Origin: 13-2-20CM-66-19 sp963824395
GTDB taxonomy: Bacteria; Pseudomonadota; Gammaproteobacteria; Steroidobacterales; Steroidobacteraceae
Assembly: GCA_963824395.1 (NCBI GenBank)
Contig: CAWGPF010000004.1
Location: forward strand, 1-64,000
Reading direction: 5' to 3'
Length of the DNA stretch: 64,000 nt
Position numbers and translations under genes: made by a program. Shown here in pieces: positions 25,477-35,104 of this stretch. How positions within the stretch are numbered: position 1 is the first letter of the stretch; each line of letters begins with the position of its first letter. The notes under the pieces were generated by a model. That model saw nothing but the letters and a program-made list of their open reading frames with translations, did not search any database and was not told the origin of the DNA.

Positions 25477-26558
25477 GCGCGCGGGCGCTCTTGGCGTGGG
25501 CAGCGGCGGGACTCGGGGCGGGCGTGGCGCTGCAGCTGGCTCAGGCGGCCGACTACCCGCCGCCGGCGGAAGCGGACTTCCTCGCCCGCGACTTCCGCTT
25601 CGCCTCCGGGGAGACGCTGCCGCAGCTGCGCATCCACTACCGTACCTTCGGCACGCCGCGCCGCGATGCGCGCGGCGTGGTGCGCAACGCGGTCCTGATC
25701 CTGCACGGCACGGGCGGCACGGGCGGCAGCCTCGTGCGCCAGGAATTCGCCGGCGAGCTCTTCGCGCCCGGGCAGCCGCTCGATGCCAGCCGTTACTTCA
25801 TCGTGCTGCCCGATGGCATCGGGCACGGCGGCTCGAGCAAGCCGAGCGACGGCCTGCACGCGCGCTTCCCGCACTACGCCTATGCCGACATGGTGCAGGC
25901 CGAGTACCTGCTCCTCACCCAGGGCCTGAAGGTCAACCACGCGCGCCTCGTCATGGGGACCTCGATGGGCGGGATGCATACCTGGCTGTGGGGCGAGCGG
26001 CACCCGCAGTTCATGGACGCGCTGATGCCGCTCGCGAGCCTCCCCACCCAGATCTCAGGCCGCAACCGCGTATGGCGGCGCCTGGTGAGCGATGCCATCC
26101 GCAACGACCCGGACTGGCAGGGCGGGGAGTACCACGCGCAGCCCCCCGCGCTGCGCACCGCGCTGGAGATGATCTGGCTCATGGGCAGTAATCCCGCGCT
26201 GCGCCAGGCGGAGGCGCCGACGCTCGCCGATGCCGACCGTCTCATCGATCACTACGTCGCCGAAGGCTTCCGTACTCAGGATGCCAACGACATCCTCTAC
26301 GCCGTGGAGGCTTCCCGCGACTACGACCCCGGGCCGGCGCTCGAGACGATCGAGGCGCCGCTGCTGGCGGTGAACTCCGCCGATGACCTGATCAATCCGC
26401 CGGAGCTTGGGATCCTTGAGCGCGAGATCCGGCGCGTGCCCCGCGGGCGCGCCATTGTCATTCCCTTCAGCGAGCACACACACGGCCACGGCTCGCACAC
26501 TTACGCGGCGCTCTGGAAGGGCTATCTCGAGGAGCTGCTGAAGTCCCCCGAGCGCTGA
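25473..26558 (+). CDS. secreted alpha/beta hydrolase of the homoserine O-acyltransferase-like family
   Basis: 361 residues from ATG 25473, overlapping the DUF885 stop. A signal peptide (LAWAAAGLGAGVALQLAQA) leads into an alpha/beta hydrolase fold: oxyanion-loop LHGTGGTGGSL, nucleophile elbow MGTSMGGMH (Ser164), acid in NSADDLINPPE, and base in EHTHGHGSHTY. The pattern is that of MetX-like enzymes, but the signal peptide argues against cytosolic methionine synthesis, so a secreted esterase or acyltransferase is likelier. The C-terminus overlaps the convergent oxidase gene by 37 bases. Confidence 0.75.
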   Translation: MSARALLAWAAAGLGAGVALQLAQAADYPPPAEADFLARDFRFASGETLPQLRIHYRTFGTPRRDARGVVRNAVLILHGTGGTGGSLVRQEFAGELFAPGQPLDASRYFIVLPDGIGHGGSSKPSDGLHARFPHYAYADMVQAEYLLLTQGLKVNHARLVMGTSMGGMHTWLWGERHPQFMDALMPLASLPTQISGRNRVWRRLVSDAIRNDPDWQGGEYHAQPPALRTALEMIWLMGSNPALRQAEAPTLADADRLIDHYVAEGFRTQDANDILYAVEASRDYDPGPALETIEAPLLAVNSADDLINPPELGILEREIRRVPRGRAIVIPFSEHTHGHGSHTYAALWKGYLEELLKSPER

Positions 26559-27748
26559 GGCCCGAAGCCGTCTGCGACGGCGCGCAGGAACTGCGGCCCG
26601 AGCTGCGCGGCGGATGTGCAGCCAAGCTCACCCAGCACCCGGTCGAGCTCGCTCATGAGGATGTCGAGCGCGTGGTTCACGCCGGCCTCGCCACCGGCGG
26701 CGAGGCCGTAGAGCGTCGCGCGCCCGAGCATCACCGCATCGGCGCCGAGCGCGAGCGCCTTGACGATGTCGGTGCCGCGGCGGAAGCCGCCATCGACGAT
26801 GAGGGTCATGCGCCCGCCCACGGCACGCGCGATCTCGGGCAGCACCTGCAGCGCCGTGACGCAGTAGTCCAGCTGCCGCCCGCCGTGGTTGCTGAGCACC
26901 AGCCCGTCGCAGCCGAGCTGCAGCGCACGCTCGGCGTCGCGCACGTCCAGCACCCCCTTGAGCAGGAACTTGCCGCGCCACAGCTCGCGCATCCAGCGCA
27001 CGTCGTCCCAGGAGAGGGACGCATCCATCAGCTGCGGAATCACGGTGCTGCCGCCCAGGGCGTTGGTCTCTGCCTCCTCCAGGAAGCCCTCGAGGTTGCG
27101 GAAGCGCGGCAGGCCGCAGGCGGCGTGCCGGGCGAGCCAGCGCGGGTGGGCGAGGATGTCGAGGAGCGTGCGCAGGTTCGGCCGGCCGGGCGTGCGGTAG
27201 TTGCGGCGGTCCCACTCGCGGCTGCCGAAGACGTTGGCGTCGGTGGTGAACACCAGCGCCTCATAGCCGGCCGCGGCGGCACGGCCGATCAGCTCGCGTG
27301 CGATGGCACGGTCCTTGAGCACGTACAGCTGCAGCCACAGCTGCCCGCCCGCGCGGCTGGCGACATCCTCCAGGCGCGCGGTGGAAAAGGTGCTCAGCGT
27401 GAAGGGGATGCCGTGGCGGGCGGCGGCGGTGGCGAGCGCCACGTCGCCGTCGGCATGCAGAATGCCGTTGAAGCCGGTGGGGCCGACCACGAGCGGAGCG
27501 GCGCGCTCGCGGCCAAAGAGGGGCGCGGCGAGGCGGCGGGCGCGGGTGTCGATGAGGGTGCGGGGCAGGAGCCGCCAGCGCGCAAAGTCGGCCCGGTTGG
27601 CGGCGAGCGTCGCCTCATCCTCGGCACCGCCCTCGACGTACTCGAAGGCAAAGTGCGGCACCTGGCGCAGCGCGAGGGCGCGCAGGTCCGCGATGTTGAG
27701 CGCCCGGGCCAGCGGCCCGCGGCGCAGCGCACGACGCTTCCAGGGCAC
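26522..27748 (-). CDS. FMN-dependent alpha-hydroxy-acid oxidoreductase
   Basis: 408 residues from GTG 27748. The family is that of lactate and glycolate oxidases, mandelate and L-lactate dehydrogenases: FMN-binding TIM barrel, catalytic His and Arg in SNHGGRQLD, GFNGILHADGD at the front of the barrel, and a late GRATLYGLAAGGEAGV phosphate-binding segment. It probably oxidises an L-2-hydroxy acid; the exact acid is open. Soluble or loosely membrane-bound. Gene ends convergently with the hydrolase gene. Confidence 0.88.
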   Translation of the reverse strand: MPWKRRALRRGPLARALNIADLRALALRQVPHFAFEYVEGGAEDEATLAANRADFARWRLLPRTLIDTRARRLAAPLFGRERAAPLVVGPTGFNGILHADGDVALATAAARHGIPFTLSTFSTARLEDVASRAGGQLWLQLYVLKDRAIARELIGRAAAAGYEALVFTTDANVFGSREWDRRNYRTPGRPNLRTLLDILAHPRWLARHAACGLPRFRNLEGFLEEAETNALGGSTVIPQLMDASLSWDDVRWMRELWRGKFLLKGVLDVRDAERALQLGCDGLVLSNHGGRQLDYCVTALQVLPEIARAVGGRMTLIVDGGFRRGTDIVKALALGADAVMLGRATLYGLAAGGEAGVNHALDILMSELDRVLGELGCTSAAQLGPQFLRAVADGFGPQRSGDFSSSSR

Positions 27749-27783
27749 CGCTGTTTCGCCCCTTTAAGGCCGCCGGCAGCCCG

Positions 27784-29676
27784 TTAGTCCGCGAACGACA
27801 CGCTGATGCGGGTCGCGACGAACGTGTTGCTGACGCTGTTGTACTGGCCGATGGCGACCAGACTGCTCACGAGGTTCGTGCCGTTCAGCGCGTTCTGCAG
27901 CGCCGGGGCGAAGGTCGAGGCGTCGTTGAATATCCGCACGCCCGAGGCCAGGGTGTTGTTGCCGAAGGCCAGCACCAGCTGCGTGCCGGCCGGGGCACCG
28001 ACGGTGGTGATGACCGGGCTCGCCGACAGGGTTTTCAGGTCAAGCCCCTGCGGTCCGGTGTAGATCGCGTGCAGGCCGCTGATGTTCGGGTCATCGAGGT
28101 TGACGATCAGCTCATCCTCGCGGATGGTCGGGAACGGGTGCGCCGCGCCGCCGCTCTGGTAGGACACTACCAGCACCTGCTGCGTGGCCGAGCCTGGCGA
28201 GATGGCGCTCGCCGTGAAGGCCGGGGGCGCGGTGCCGAAGGGAGTCACCGTGCCATCGATGGCGAGCAGCGTCCCGGGGGCGGTGACGGGCACGGGGATC
28301 GTGCCCGGGCTGACGGTGTAGTCATCGCGCGGCACACCGACGCCGCCCTGGCCGTTACCCTGAAAGTCGAACGCCGAGTTGTCGAAGTTGCCGAGCGTCA
28401 GGATGTCGAGCGACAGGCTGCTCGCGGTGGCGGAGTTGAGCACGCCCCAGATGCGCGTATTGGTGAGCCGCACGTCGCCAGCCGTGGCGTCGAGGGTGAC
28501 GTGGCCGGTGGGGCTGCAGCCGACCGTGAATCCGCCGACATCCACCGACTGCCCCACCGCGATCGACTGCAGCGTCTGCGCGCTGTTGAGGCCGTCGCGG
28601 CTGACGAACGTCCCCGAGCCGACATCCACCTGGGCGCTGTCCAGGTAGTAGGTCTCGCCGATGGTCGGATAGACGGTCTCGCAGGCGCCGTTCGGGCCGC
28701 CGGTCGAATACAGGTAGTCCCCGCCGATGATGGTGAGCGTGTTGCCGGAGCGCGCGCCGACGACGCCGCGGATGTGATCCTCCAGTCCCTGGCTCTCGAG
28801 GCTCGTGCCGGCGATGATCGTGTCGGCCTCCATGGAAGGGGTGATCCCCGCAAGGCTCGTGATGCTGCCGTAGGCGGCGATCGGGGTATTGATCTGCACG
28901 GCGCTCAGCGCCTTGAGGCCCGCCGCGCCGCTGTAGGTCGCCCCGTTGATGAGGTAGTAGGCGTTCGGACTGACGTTGACGTAGACCGCCCCGAGCGCCG
29001 ACACCAGGTCAAAGAACGGGCGGAGGTTCATGACGAAGAAGCCGGCGCCGGTGTAGACGAACAGCCCGCGCGCGCGCAGCTGCGCGCCATCGAGCGCCGG
29101 CTGCGAGATCGTCGCGAACGGGGTGATGCTGACGGTCTTGTTGGTGAGGTCGATGCTGTTGAAGGCGTCGAGGTCGAAGTGCACATTCATGCGCGCCGAC
29201 TGCCCGTTGACGATGACGAACGGGTGCTTCGGATCGAAGGTGATGGTGATCACCGCGGTGAGTATCCCGCCGCTGGACGCCGGCAGCGTCGGGGTGAGGT
29301 ACACCGACGTGCCGCTGTCCTGTGCCCAGATGTTGGCCGAGGTGTAGTCGAAGGTGATGGTCGCCGAGGTGTAGGTGTCGGACGGTACCGCCGGTGCCTC
29401 CACCAGCTCACTGAGGTCGGCCACGCGCGTGAGGTCCACCGTCTCGCTGGCGACCAGCGGGGTGGCGTAGGTGCCATCCGCGCCGGTGAGCGTGATCGAG
29501 CTGATCGCCACGATGTAGGCGGCGAACTTGGTGTTGGTGGCGGTGAAGGTGACGACCGGAGTGCCGGGCGGGGGGATGGTGTTCCCGCCGCAGGAGCTGA
29601 GCAGCGCAGCAATTCCTGCCAGGCACGCGATGAGGGCGCGCGCCAGCAGCGGGCGGCCAGAAAAAACGGCTGTCAT
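27784..29676 (-). CDS. large lipoprotein, DUF4382/DUF5666-type
   Basis: 630 residues. Lipoprotein signal with lipobox LSSC. The first part (AAYIVAISSITLTGADGTYATPL, VDLTRVADLSELV, MNVHFDLDAFNSIDL) resembles DUF4382 beta domains. The middle carries repeated OB-like blocks such as RGVVGARSGNTLTIIGGDYLY and IWGVLNSATASSLSLDILTL, of the DUF5666 type. No catalytic motif is seen; these are thought to be surface or periplasmic structural proteins. It is followed upstream by a second, related lipoprotein, so the two form a paralogous tandem pair on one strand. Confidence 0.75.
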   Translation of the reverse strand: MTAVFSGRPLLARALIACLAGIAALLSSCGGNTIPPPGTPVVTFTATNTKFAAYIVAISSITLTGADGTYATPLVASETVDLTRVADLSELVEAPAVPSDTYTSATITFDYTSANIWAQDSGTSVYLTPTLPASSGGILTAVITITFDPKHPFVIVNGQSARMNVHFDLDAFNSIDLTNKTVSITPFATISQPALDGAQLRARGLFVYTGAGFFVMNLRPFFDLVSALGAVYVNVSPNAYYLINGATYSGAAGLKALSAVQINTPIAAYGSITSLAGITPSMEADTIIAGTSLESQGLEDHIRGVVGARSGNTLTIIGGDYLYSTGGPNGACETVYPTIGETYYLDSAQVDVGSGTFVSRDGLNSAQTLQSIAVGQSVDVGGFTVGCSPTGHVTLDATAGDVRLTNTRIWGVLNSATASSLSLDILTLGNFDNSAFDFQGNGQGGVGVPRDDYTVSPGTIPVPVTAPGTLLAIDGTVTPFGTAPPAFTASAISPGSATQQVLVVSYQSGGAAHPFPTIREDELIVNLDDPNISGLHAIYTGPQGLDLKTLSASPVITTVGAPAGTQLVLAFGNNTLASGVRIFNDASTFAPALQNALNGTNLVSSLVAIGQYNSVSNTFVATRISVSFAD

Positions 29677-29838
29677 CTTCGAGGATCCCCTTCAATTCTT
29701 AGACTGGGACGCGACGGCCGGCCGCGCCCCATCCTTTAGAGGCGCCGGCAGCGGAGACGTTCCCGGTCAGGCGAGCGACCTGGCCCCATGGCGGGGCCGA
29801 AAACCGCGCATTCTACTGGTTTTCGCGGCGCGAATTGG

Positions 29839-31755
29839 TCAGTTGATGCTGATCGGGATCGAGCGGCTGGTGCTGGAGCGCAGGTCCGCCGGGGCATCGA
29901 ACCACTGCCGCGACAGGGAATCGGCATAGCCCGGGCGCCAGATGCGCACCGACAGGTAGTAGAGGGAGCTCGCGGTGCCGGCGGGCACATCGACCGAGAC
30001 CTTGCCGCCGCCGGCCTTCAGCACGCTATCAAGGGGCACCTGGGCGATGAGCATGCCCTCGTGCGAGACCAGGAGCTGGCCCTGCCAGGCAGCCGTCGTG
30101 TACTTGCTCGCCGCGGTCACCACCGCCACGACCGAGCCGGTCACCGCGCCCGAGGCGAGACTCAGCGTCGGGATCGCGACCGACACGGGCGCCGGCGTGG
30201 TGGTCGTGGTGGTGCTGGCCGTGGTTACGCAGGTACTGCCGGCGGGCGGTGTGATCTTGGGCGAGAGTGCGCCATCGGCGTAGTTGGCCGCCGTGCCGGC
30301 CACGGTATAGCCCCCCGGTCCCTGCGCCGGGGCGGCACTGATGACGTTGATGGTCTCGCCGCTCGCCACGTAGGTGCCCGAGTCCACGGTGCAGGCCGAG
30401 AGCATCTGCACATTGAAGAGGTCTTGGTTGAACGGATCGATCGGGCTCGACTCGATGACGTACGGCACCTCGCCGGAGCCGGACACGGTCTCGTAGAAAT
30501 TCACCTGGGTGCCGGCCGGCAGCGTCGCCCCGGAGGCCGGCGTGATGTTGGCGGTGTAGGTGCTCGCGTAACGCGGGATAAGCGTGCCGATCGAGACGGT
30601 CGCCAGGCTCGGGGGCGTGATGGTGGTCGTGTCGACGCTCGAGTCGGTGCTGGTGATGGTCGCGGCGCTGAGCGCGGTGGTACCGGTGGCCGTCGTGGTG
30701 CTGCTGCTGCCGAAGGCCAGCTCCACGTTCTTGATGATGATGGTGGCAATGCCCGGCCCATGGATCACGACGTCATAGTAGGCGGGCGTCGAGGAGCTCG
30801 TCGGCAGCGGGTAGAGGAGGAAGGTGCCGTCCGAGTGCACCGGCACGCTCAGCACCACCTCGTGCCGCGTGCCATCGGCGCTCAGGGTCTCCGCGGTGGC
30901 CTGGATGTCCGGCAGGCCGCTGACGCCGGTGTAGCCGGTGAGGTTGGTGAGGGTGAGCGTGCCCTGGATGCCGCCCACCTGCGAAAGATCGAACGCGGTG
31001 GCGTGCGAGCTCAGCATGATCGCGTTGGTGCCGCTGTTCGGCAGGCTCGTCGCACCGTAGACGAAGGGCACGAGGTCGCTGTTGCCGTCGATGTTGACGG
31101 TGAAGGAGGCGATGGTGGTCGTGGTGCTGCTCGAGGAGGTGCTCGTGGTGGCGCTGCTGGCCGTCGTGACACCGCTCGAGGCGTCCGTGGTGCCCGTCGT
31201 GCTGGTGGCATCCCCGATGCCGATGCCGCTGCTGGTCCCGGTGCTGGTGCCGCCGACCCCGGCCGCGCCCACGGTACCGATCGGCACCTTGAGGGAGGCC
31301 TGGATGCCGATGCCCTTGTCGGGGTTCAGCAGTTCCAGGGGCAGCTGCACCGTGGTGCCGTTGGCGTCGACGTAGTCGGCCTCGGCGTTGTGGGTCGCAC
31401 CGATCGCGGTGGCGGAGGCGGCCAGTGCCGCCGAGGAGTCGAGCGGGATCAGGCGGATCTGCGAGTAGGTCCCGGCCACGAGGTTCACGTTGGTCGCGAT
31501 GGTGCCGAGCGTGCCGTCCTCATCGCCCACGAGGTCCACGGTCGCCGGCGCCGACAGCGGGAATTTCTGCCAGCCCGAGTCATCCGGGCCCGCGGTCGCG
31601 CTGGTGTTGAACCACACTTGCTGCGTGGTGATGTAGATGTGGGAATACTGCGCGGGGGCGTTGCCGGATTGCGACACCTCGGTGCGGGCGCCGCAGCCCG
31701 CCAGAAGGAGGCCGGTGGCTGCCACGCAGCCCAGCAATGCGGTCGCGTATCTCAT
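29839..31755 (-). CDS. DUF4382 lipoprotein with Ser/Thr-rich linker
   Basis: 638 residues from ATG 31755, chosen because it gives a lipoprotein signal (lipobox LAGC) and an AGGGAC about eight bases upstream; the longer frame to 32073 runs antisense to the next gene's promoter. The N-terminal DUF4382 domain has YSHIYITTQQVWFN, YSQIRLIPLDS and VQLPLELLNPDKG. A long Ser/Thr-rich linker follows (about residues 145-200), then several beta-sandwich-like repeats and a small C-terminal domain. The linker would be flexible and could be glycosylated. Function unknown; probably outer-leaflet or periplasmic. Confidence 0.78.
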   Translation of the reverse strand: MRYATALLGCVAATGLLLAGCGARTEVSQSGNAPAQYSHIYITTQQVWFNTSATAGPDDSGWQKFPLSAPATVDLVGDEDGTLGTIATNVNLVAGTYSQIRLIPLDSSAALAASATAIGATHNAEADYVDANGTTVQLPLELLNPDKGIGIQASLKVPIGTVGAAGVGGTSTGTSSGIGIGDATSTTGTTDASSGVTTASSATTSTSSSSTTTTIASFTVNIDGNSDLVPFVYGATSLPNSGTNAIMLSSHATAFDLSQVGGIQGTLTLTNLTGYTGVSGLPDIQATAETLSADGTRHEVVLSVPVHSDGTFLLYPLPTSSSTPAYYDVVIHGPGIATIIIKNVELAFGSSSTTTATGTTALSAATITSTDSSVDTTTITPPSLATVSIGTLIPRYASTYTANITPASGATLPAGTQVNFYETVSGSGEVPYVIESSPIDPFNQDLFNVQMLSACTVDSGTYVASGETINVISAAPAQGPGGYTVAGTAANYADGALSPKITPPAGSTCVTTASTTTTTTPAPVSVAIPTLSLASGAVTGSVVAVVTAASKYTTAAWQGQLLVSHEGMLIAQVPLDSVLKAGGGKVSVDVPAGTASSLYYLSVRIWRPGYADSLSRQWFDAPADLRSSTSRSIPISIN

Positions 31756-32047
31756 GCAAGTCCCTGTGCGAGGTGGATAAGAATCATGGCCGAGACAGTC
31801 TAACGAGGCAACGTGAAACTCGCTGACAACTGTGTCCAATTGTCGCTCTGAGACATGGATTGGACTCCCGCACTGGAAGCATGTACAGTCCGCGGCGCCA
31901 AACGACCTTACGTGCTCGGTCAGCACCGTTTCGCTCGCAGTCTGTCCGCTTTCGACGCACTTCGATTTACCATTAACTTTCAGCCTCGCGCCTGACCGCC
32001 GCAGCGCCGATGCGCTTGCGGGCGAGCTCAAACAGAGGTTTTCCGAC

Positions 32048-33325
32048 ATGTTATTTACAGAACTTGGGCTCAAGCCCGAGCTGTCCCGTGCTGTGGCCGA
32101 TAAGGGCTACGATACCCCGACCCCCATCCAGCGCGAGGCCATTCCGGCCGTGCTCGCCGGCCGCGACGTGCTCGCGGGCGCGCAGACCGGCACCGGCAAG
32201 ACGGCCGCCTTCGTGCTGCCGATCCTGCACAACCTCGGCGCGCCCCAGGGCACCGCGCCGCGCGCCCTCGTGCTCACGCCCACCCGCGAGCTCGCAGCCC
32301 AGGTGGCCGCGAGCGCCCGTGACTACGGCCGCTTCGTCGCCCTGCGCACGGTCGTCATCTTCGGCGGCGTGAGCGAGAAGCCGCAGATCGATGCGCTGCG
32401 GCGCGGCTGTGATGTGCTGGTCGCGACCCCGGGGCGGCTGCTGGACCTCGCCCAGCAGCGCCAGCTCGACCTCTCCCACGTGCGCACCTTCGTGCTGGAC
32501 GAGGCCGATCGCATGCTCGACATGGGATTCATCCACGCCATCAAGCAGATCATGAAGCTCTTGCCGCGCGAGCGGCAGAACCTCTTGTTCTCGGCCACCT
32601 ACTCGCAGGACATCCGCGGCCTCGCCGAGCGCATGCTGCGCTCGCCGGTGCAGATCGAGGTGGCGGCCCGCAATGCCACCGCCGAGCGCATCGAGCAGCA
32701 GGCCTACCGCGTGCCGAAGGAGCACAAGCGCCATCTGCTCGCGCACCTGATCGAGGAGGGCAACTGGCAGCAGGTGCTCGTCTTCACGCGCACCAAGCAC
32801 GGCGCCAACCGCCTGGCGCAGCAGCTCGAGGGCAGCGGCATCCGCTCGAGCGCGATCCACGGCAACAAGAGCCAGGGCGCGCGCGTACGCGCGCTCACGG
32901 ACTTCAAGGAAGGCCGTGTCACGGCGCTCGTCGCCACCGAGGTCGCCGCGCGCGGCCTGGACATCAAGGAGCTGCCGTACGTGGTCAACTACGAGCTGCC
33001 GAACGTGCCGGAGGACTACGTGCACCGCATCGGCCGCACCGCCCGCGCCGGCGGCAGCGGGGCTGCGGTCTCCCTCGTCGCACCCGATGAGGCGCCGCTG
33101 CTGCGTGACATCGAGCAGCTGCTGAAGCGCAGCATCCCGGTCGCGGCGCTGCCTGACTTCAAGGTCAGCGCGCCGAGCGCGGCCGACACCGCACGCGAGA
33201 GCAGCGGCGGCACGCATCGGCAGGGCGGGCAGCGTCCGCACGGCGCCTTCGGCGGCCAGCGTCGCGGCGGCGGGCGCAGCCGCGCCCCGCAGTCCTTCTC
33301 GCGCGGCGCACGCCGCTCGGTCTAG
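32048..33325 (+). CDS. rhlE: DEAD-box RNA helicase RhlE
   Basis: 425 residues from ATG 32048 (AGAGG about nine bases upstream; the frame is open to 31832 but that part reads across the promoter). All DEAD motifs are in order: Q motif TPIQREAIP, Walker A AQTGTGKT, PTRELAAQV, TPGRLLD, DEAD in LDEADRMLD, SATYS, and the helicase C motifs HGNKSQ and HRIGRTAR. The Arg/Gly/His-rich tail (about residues 370-425) is the usual RNA-binding extension of RhlE. It unwinds structured RNA in ribosome assembly and mRNA decay. Divergent from the lipoprotein gene. Confidence 0.93.
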   Translation: MLFTELGLKPELSRAVADKGYDTPTPIQREAIPAVLAGRDVLAGAQTGTGKTAAFVLPILHNLGAPQGTAPRALVLTPTRELAAQVAASARDYGRFVALRTVVIFGGVSEKPQIDALRRGCDVLVATPGRLLDLAQQRQLDLSHVRTFVLDEADRMLDMGFIHAIKQIMKLLPRERQNLLFSATYSQDIRGLAERMLRSPVQIEVAARNATAERIEQQAYRVPKEHKRHLLAHLIEEGNWQQVLVFTRTKHGANRLAQQLEGSGIRSSAIHGNKSQGARVRALTDFKEGRVTALVATEVAARGLDIKELPYVVNYELPNVPEDYVHRIGRTARAGGSGAAVSLVAPDEAPLLRDIEQLLKRSIPVAALPDFKVSAPSAADTARESSGGTHRQGGQRPHGAFGGQRRGGGRSRAPQSFSRGARRSV

Positions 33326-33335
33326 CGGCTGCGGG

Positions 33336-34292
33336 CTAGAGGCGCGGGCGCGTCGCGGTCGCGGCGTTCCCTGCAGCCTCGGGCGACGCTCGCGCCTGCA
33401 TGATCGCGCGGCGGATGGGCGCGAGGGGCGCCGACTCGTTAAGGCGCACGACGCCTCCTGAGCTGTCGATCCCGAGGTCCTTCCACAGCTGCGCAAGATC
33501 GGGCGCGGGGGCAGCGTCGCGGTAGCGCGCGTACAGTTCCTCGAGCACCGGTACGCCGACCGCGGCATCGCCGCGCGCGAGCACGCGCGCGATCGGCCAG
33601 TCAGCGGACAGGCCGCCGCTGGCGGCGAGGATCGCGCGCAGCGCGTCCTGCAGCCCGCGGCTGTTGCCGGTGCGGCGGCGGATCTCGACGTCCGCCATCA
33701 GGCAGAACATCGCCCCGCCCCAGTAGGTGCGCCCCCAGGTATGGGTGTGATCAAGGCCCGCGTCGCCCTCCTGCGGCAGGCCACGCGGCATCGAGGACAG
33801 CTCCTCGGACCACACGTCGAGCTCGCTGCGGTTGCCCGCCTGCACGCGCGCCACGCCCTCAACGTAGGTTGCGAGCCCCTCGGAGAGCCAGGCGTGCGCC
33901 TCGCCGGTGTCCGGAAGCGCCAGGTGCGTCATCTCGTGCACCAGCACCCAGTCGGCCATGAGCTCCGCGGCCGTCACCGCGCGGCCGACGCGCATGCGGA
34001 TGTCCGCGTCGGGGTTGGCGAAGGTCCTGCCGCCGTGCACGCCCGCGCCCGGCTCATCCTCGAGCACCAGCCTGAGGTGGCGCACGGGGAAGCCTGCATA
34101 GTAGGCGCTCACGATCGCGCCGCTGCGATGCACCCACTCGAGGAGCAGAGGAGAGCGCTCACCGAACTGCGCCGGCGCATAGTCAACTTCAATCACCGCG
34201 CCGCCGATCATGACCCGGGCGCTCTCCTGCGCCGCTGCCGCGCCGTGGCCGGCAAGGCACAGCAGCAGTGCTGCCAGCAGCCGCCGGGGCAT
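33336..34292 (-). CDS. secreted gluzincin-type metalloprotease
   Basis: 318 residues with a Sec signal (LLAALLLCLAGHGAAAAQ). The zinc site is HEMTH (His119-Glu120-Met-Thr-His123) with the third ligand Glu138 in WLSEGLATYVE, the spacing of M1-like gluzincins. A Trp/Gly-rich segment (TWGRTYWGGAMFCLMAD) lies where substrate-binding helices sit. Most likely a periplasmic or secreted peptidase; substrate unknown. The sequence is unlike the classic large M1 aminopeptidases in length. Confidence 0.72.
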   Translation of the reverse strand: MPRRLLAALLLCLAGHGAAAAQESARVMIGGAVIEVDYAPAQFGERSPLLLEWVHRSGAIVSAYYAGFPVRHLRLVLEDEPGAGVHGGRTFANPDADIRMRVGRAVTAAELMADWVLVHEMTHLALPDTGEAHAWLSEGLATYVEGVARVQAGNRSELDVWSEELSSMPRGLPQEGDAGLDHTHTWGRTYWGGAMFCLMADVEIRRRTGNSRGLQDALRAILAASGGLSADWPIARVLARGDAAVGVPVLEELYARYRDAAPAPDLAQLWKDLGIDSSGGVVRLNESAPLAPIRRAIMQARASPEAAGNAATATRPRL

Positions 34293-34306
34293 GCGGCGCT
34301 GCGCCG

Positions 34307-34996
34307 TCAGCGCGCGCTCTGGCCGAAGAGGATTTTCTTGGCCTCCTCGGTGAGCGTGGTCTGGGTACTCACCTGCGCGCCGCGGGCATAGGCGCGTACC
34401 GTGGCGGGCCGGGCGGCAATGGCTTCGAACCAGCGCCGCAGGTCAGCGAAGTCCTCGAGCTTCTGGCCCTGGGCCTCATGGGGCACGATCCAGGGATAGC
34501 AGGCAATGTCGGCGATCGAGTAGTCGGCACCGCCGATGAAGGCGCGTCCGGCGAGCTGGCGGTTGAGCACCCCGTAGAGACGGTTGGTCTCATTCACGTA
34601 GCGCGCGATGGCGTAGGGAAGCTTCTCGGGCGCGTAGCGCGCGAAATGGTGGTTCTGGCCCGCCATGGGCCCAAGTCCCGCCATCTGCCAGAACAGCCAC
34701 TGCAGCACCTCGAAGCGGCCGCGCAGGGAGTGCGGCAGCAGCTGCCCGGTCTTCTCGGCGAGGTAGAGAAGAATGGCCCCCGACTCGAACACCGACACCG
34801 GCGCGCCGCCGCCGGCGGGCGCCGCGTCGACGATCGCCGGCATGCGGTTGTTGGGCGCGATGGCGAGGAACTCGGGGGTAAACTGCGCACCGCTGCCGAT
34901 ATTCACCGGCACGATGCGGTAGGGGAGCGCGGTCTCCTCCAGGAACATCGTGATCTTGTGGCCGTTGGGCGTGGGCCAGTAGTGCAGGTCGATCAT
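34307..34996 (-). CDS. glutathione S-transferase, YfcG/Ure2p-like
   Basis: 229 residues from ATG 34996. Thioredoxin-like N-domain with MIDLHYWPTPNGHKITMFLEE and the conserved cis-Pro and FEVLQ/ESGAILLYLAEKTG glutathione-binding segment. Helical C-domain: GPMAGQNHHFARYAPE and ADYSIADIACYPWI. The GSGAQFTPEFLAIAPNNRMP motif is typical of the YfcG/YghU group, which reduce disulfides with glutathione rather than conjugate. Cytosolic. Frame to 35677 upstream is antisense to the dioxygenase gene and is not coding. Confidence 0.88.
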   Translation of the reverse strand: MIDLHYWPTPNGHKITMFLEETALPYRIVPVNIGSGAQFTPEFLAIAPNNRMPAIVDAAPAGGGAPVSVFESGAILLYLAEKTGQLLPHSLRGRFEVLQWLFWQMAGLGPMAGQNHHFARYAPEKLPYAIARYVNETNRLYGVLNRQLAGRAFIGGADYSIADIACYPWIVPHEAQGQKLEDFADLRRWFEAIAARPATVRAYARGAQVSTQTTLTEEAKKILFGQSAR

Positions 34997-35104
34997 GCGT
35001 ACGACACCTAGCGGGATTGTGGGTCCGGGCACCCTGTCACGGGCGCGCGCACGGCGCGAGGCCCCTTTGGGGCCAGGACGCTGTGCGTCTTTCGCAGGAG
35101 AACC

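Noticed and set aside
28069..31803. Plus-strand frames of 556 and 671 codons opposite the two lipoproteins
   Set aside because: Arg/Gly/Asp-rich shadows; the minus-strand genes have lipobox signals and sensible domains.
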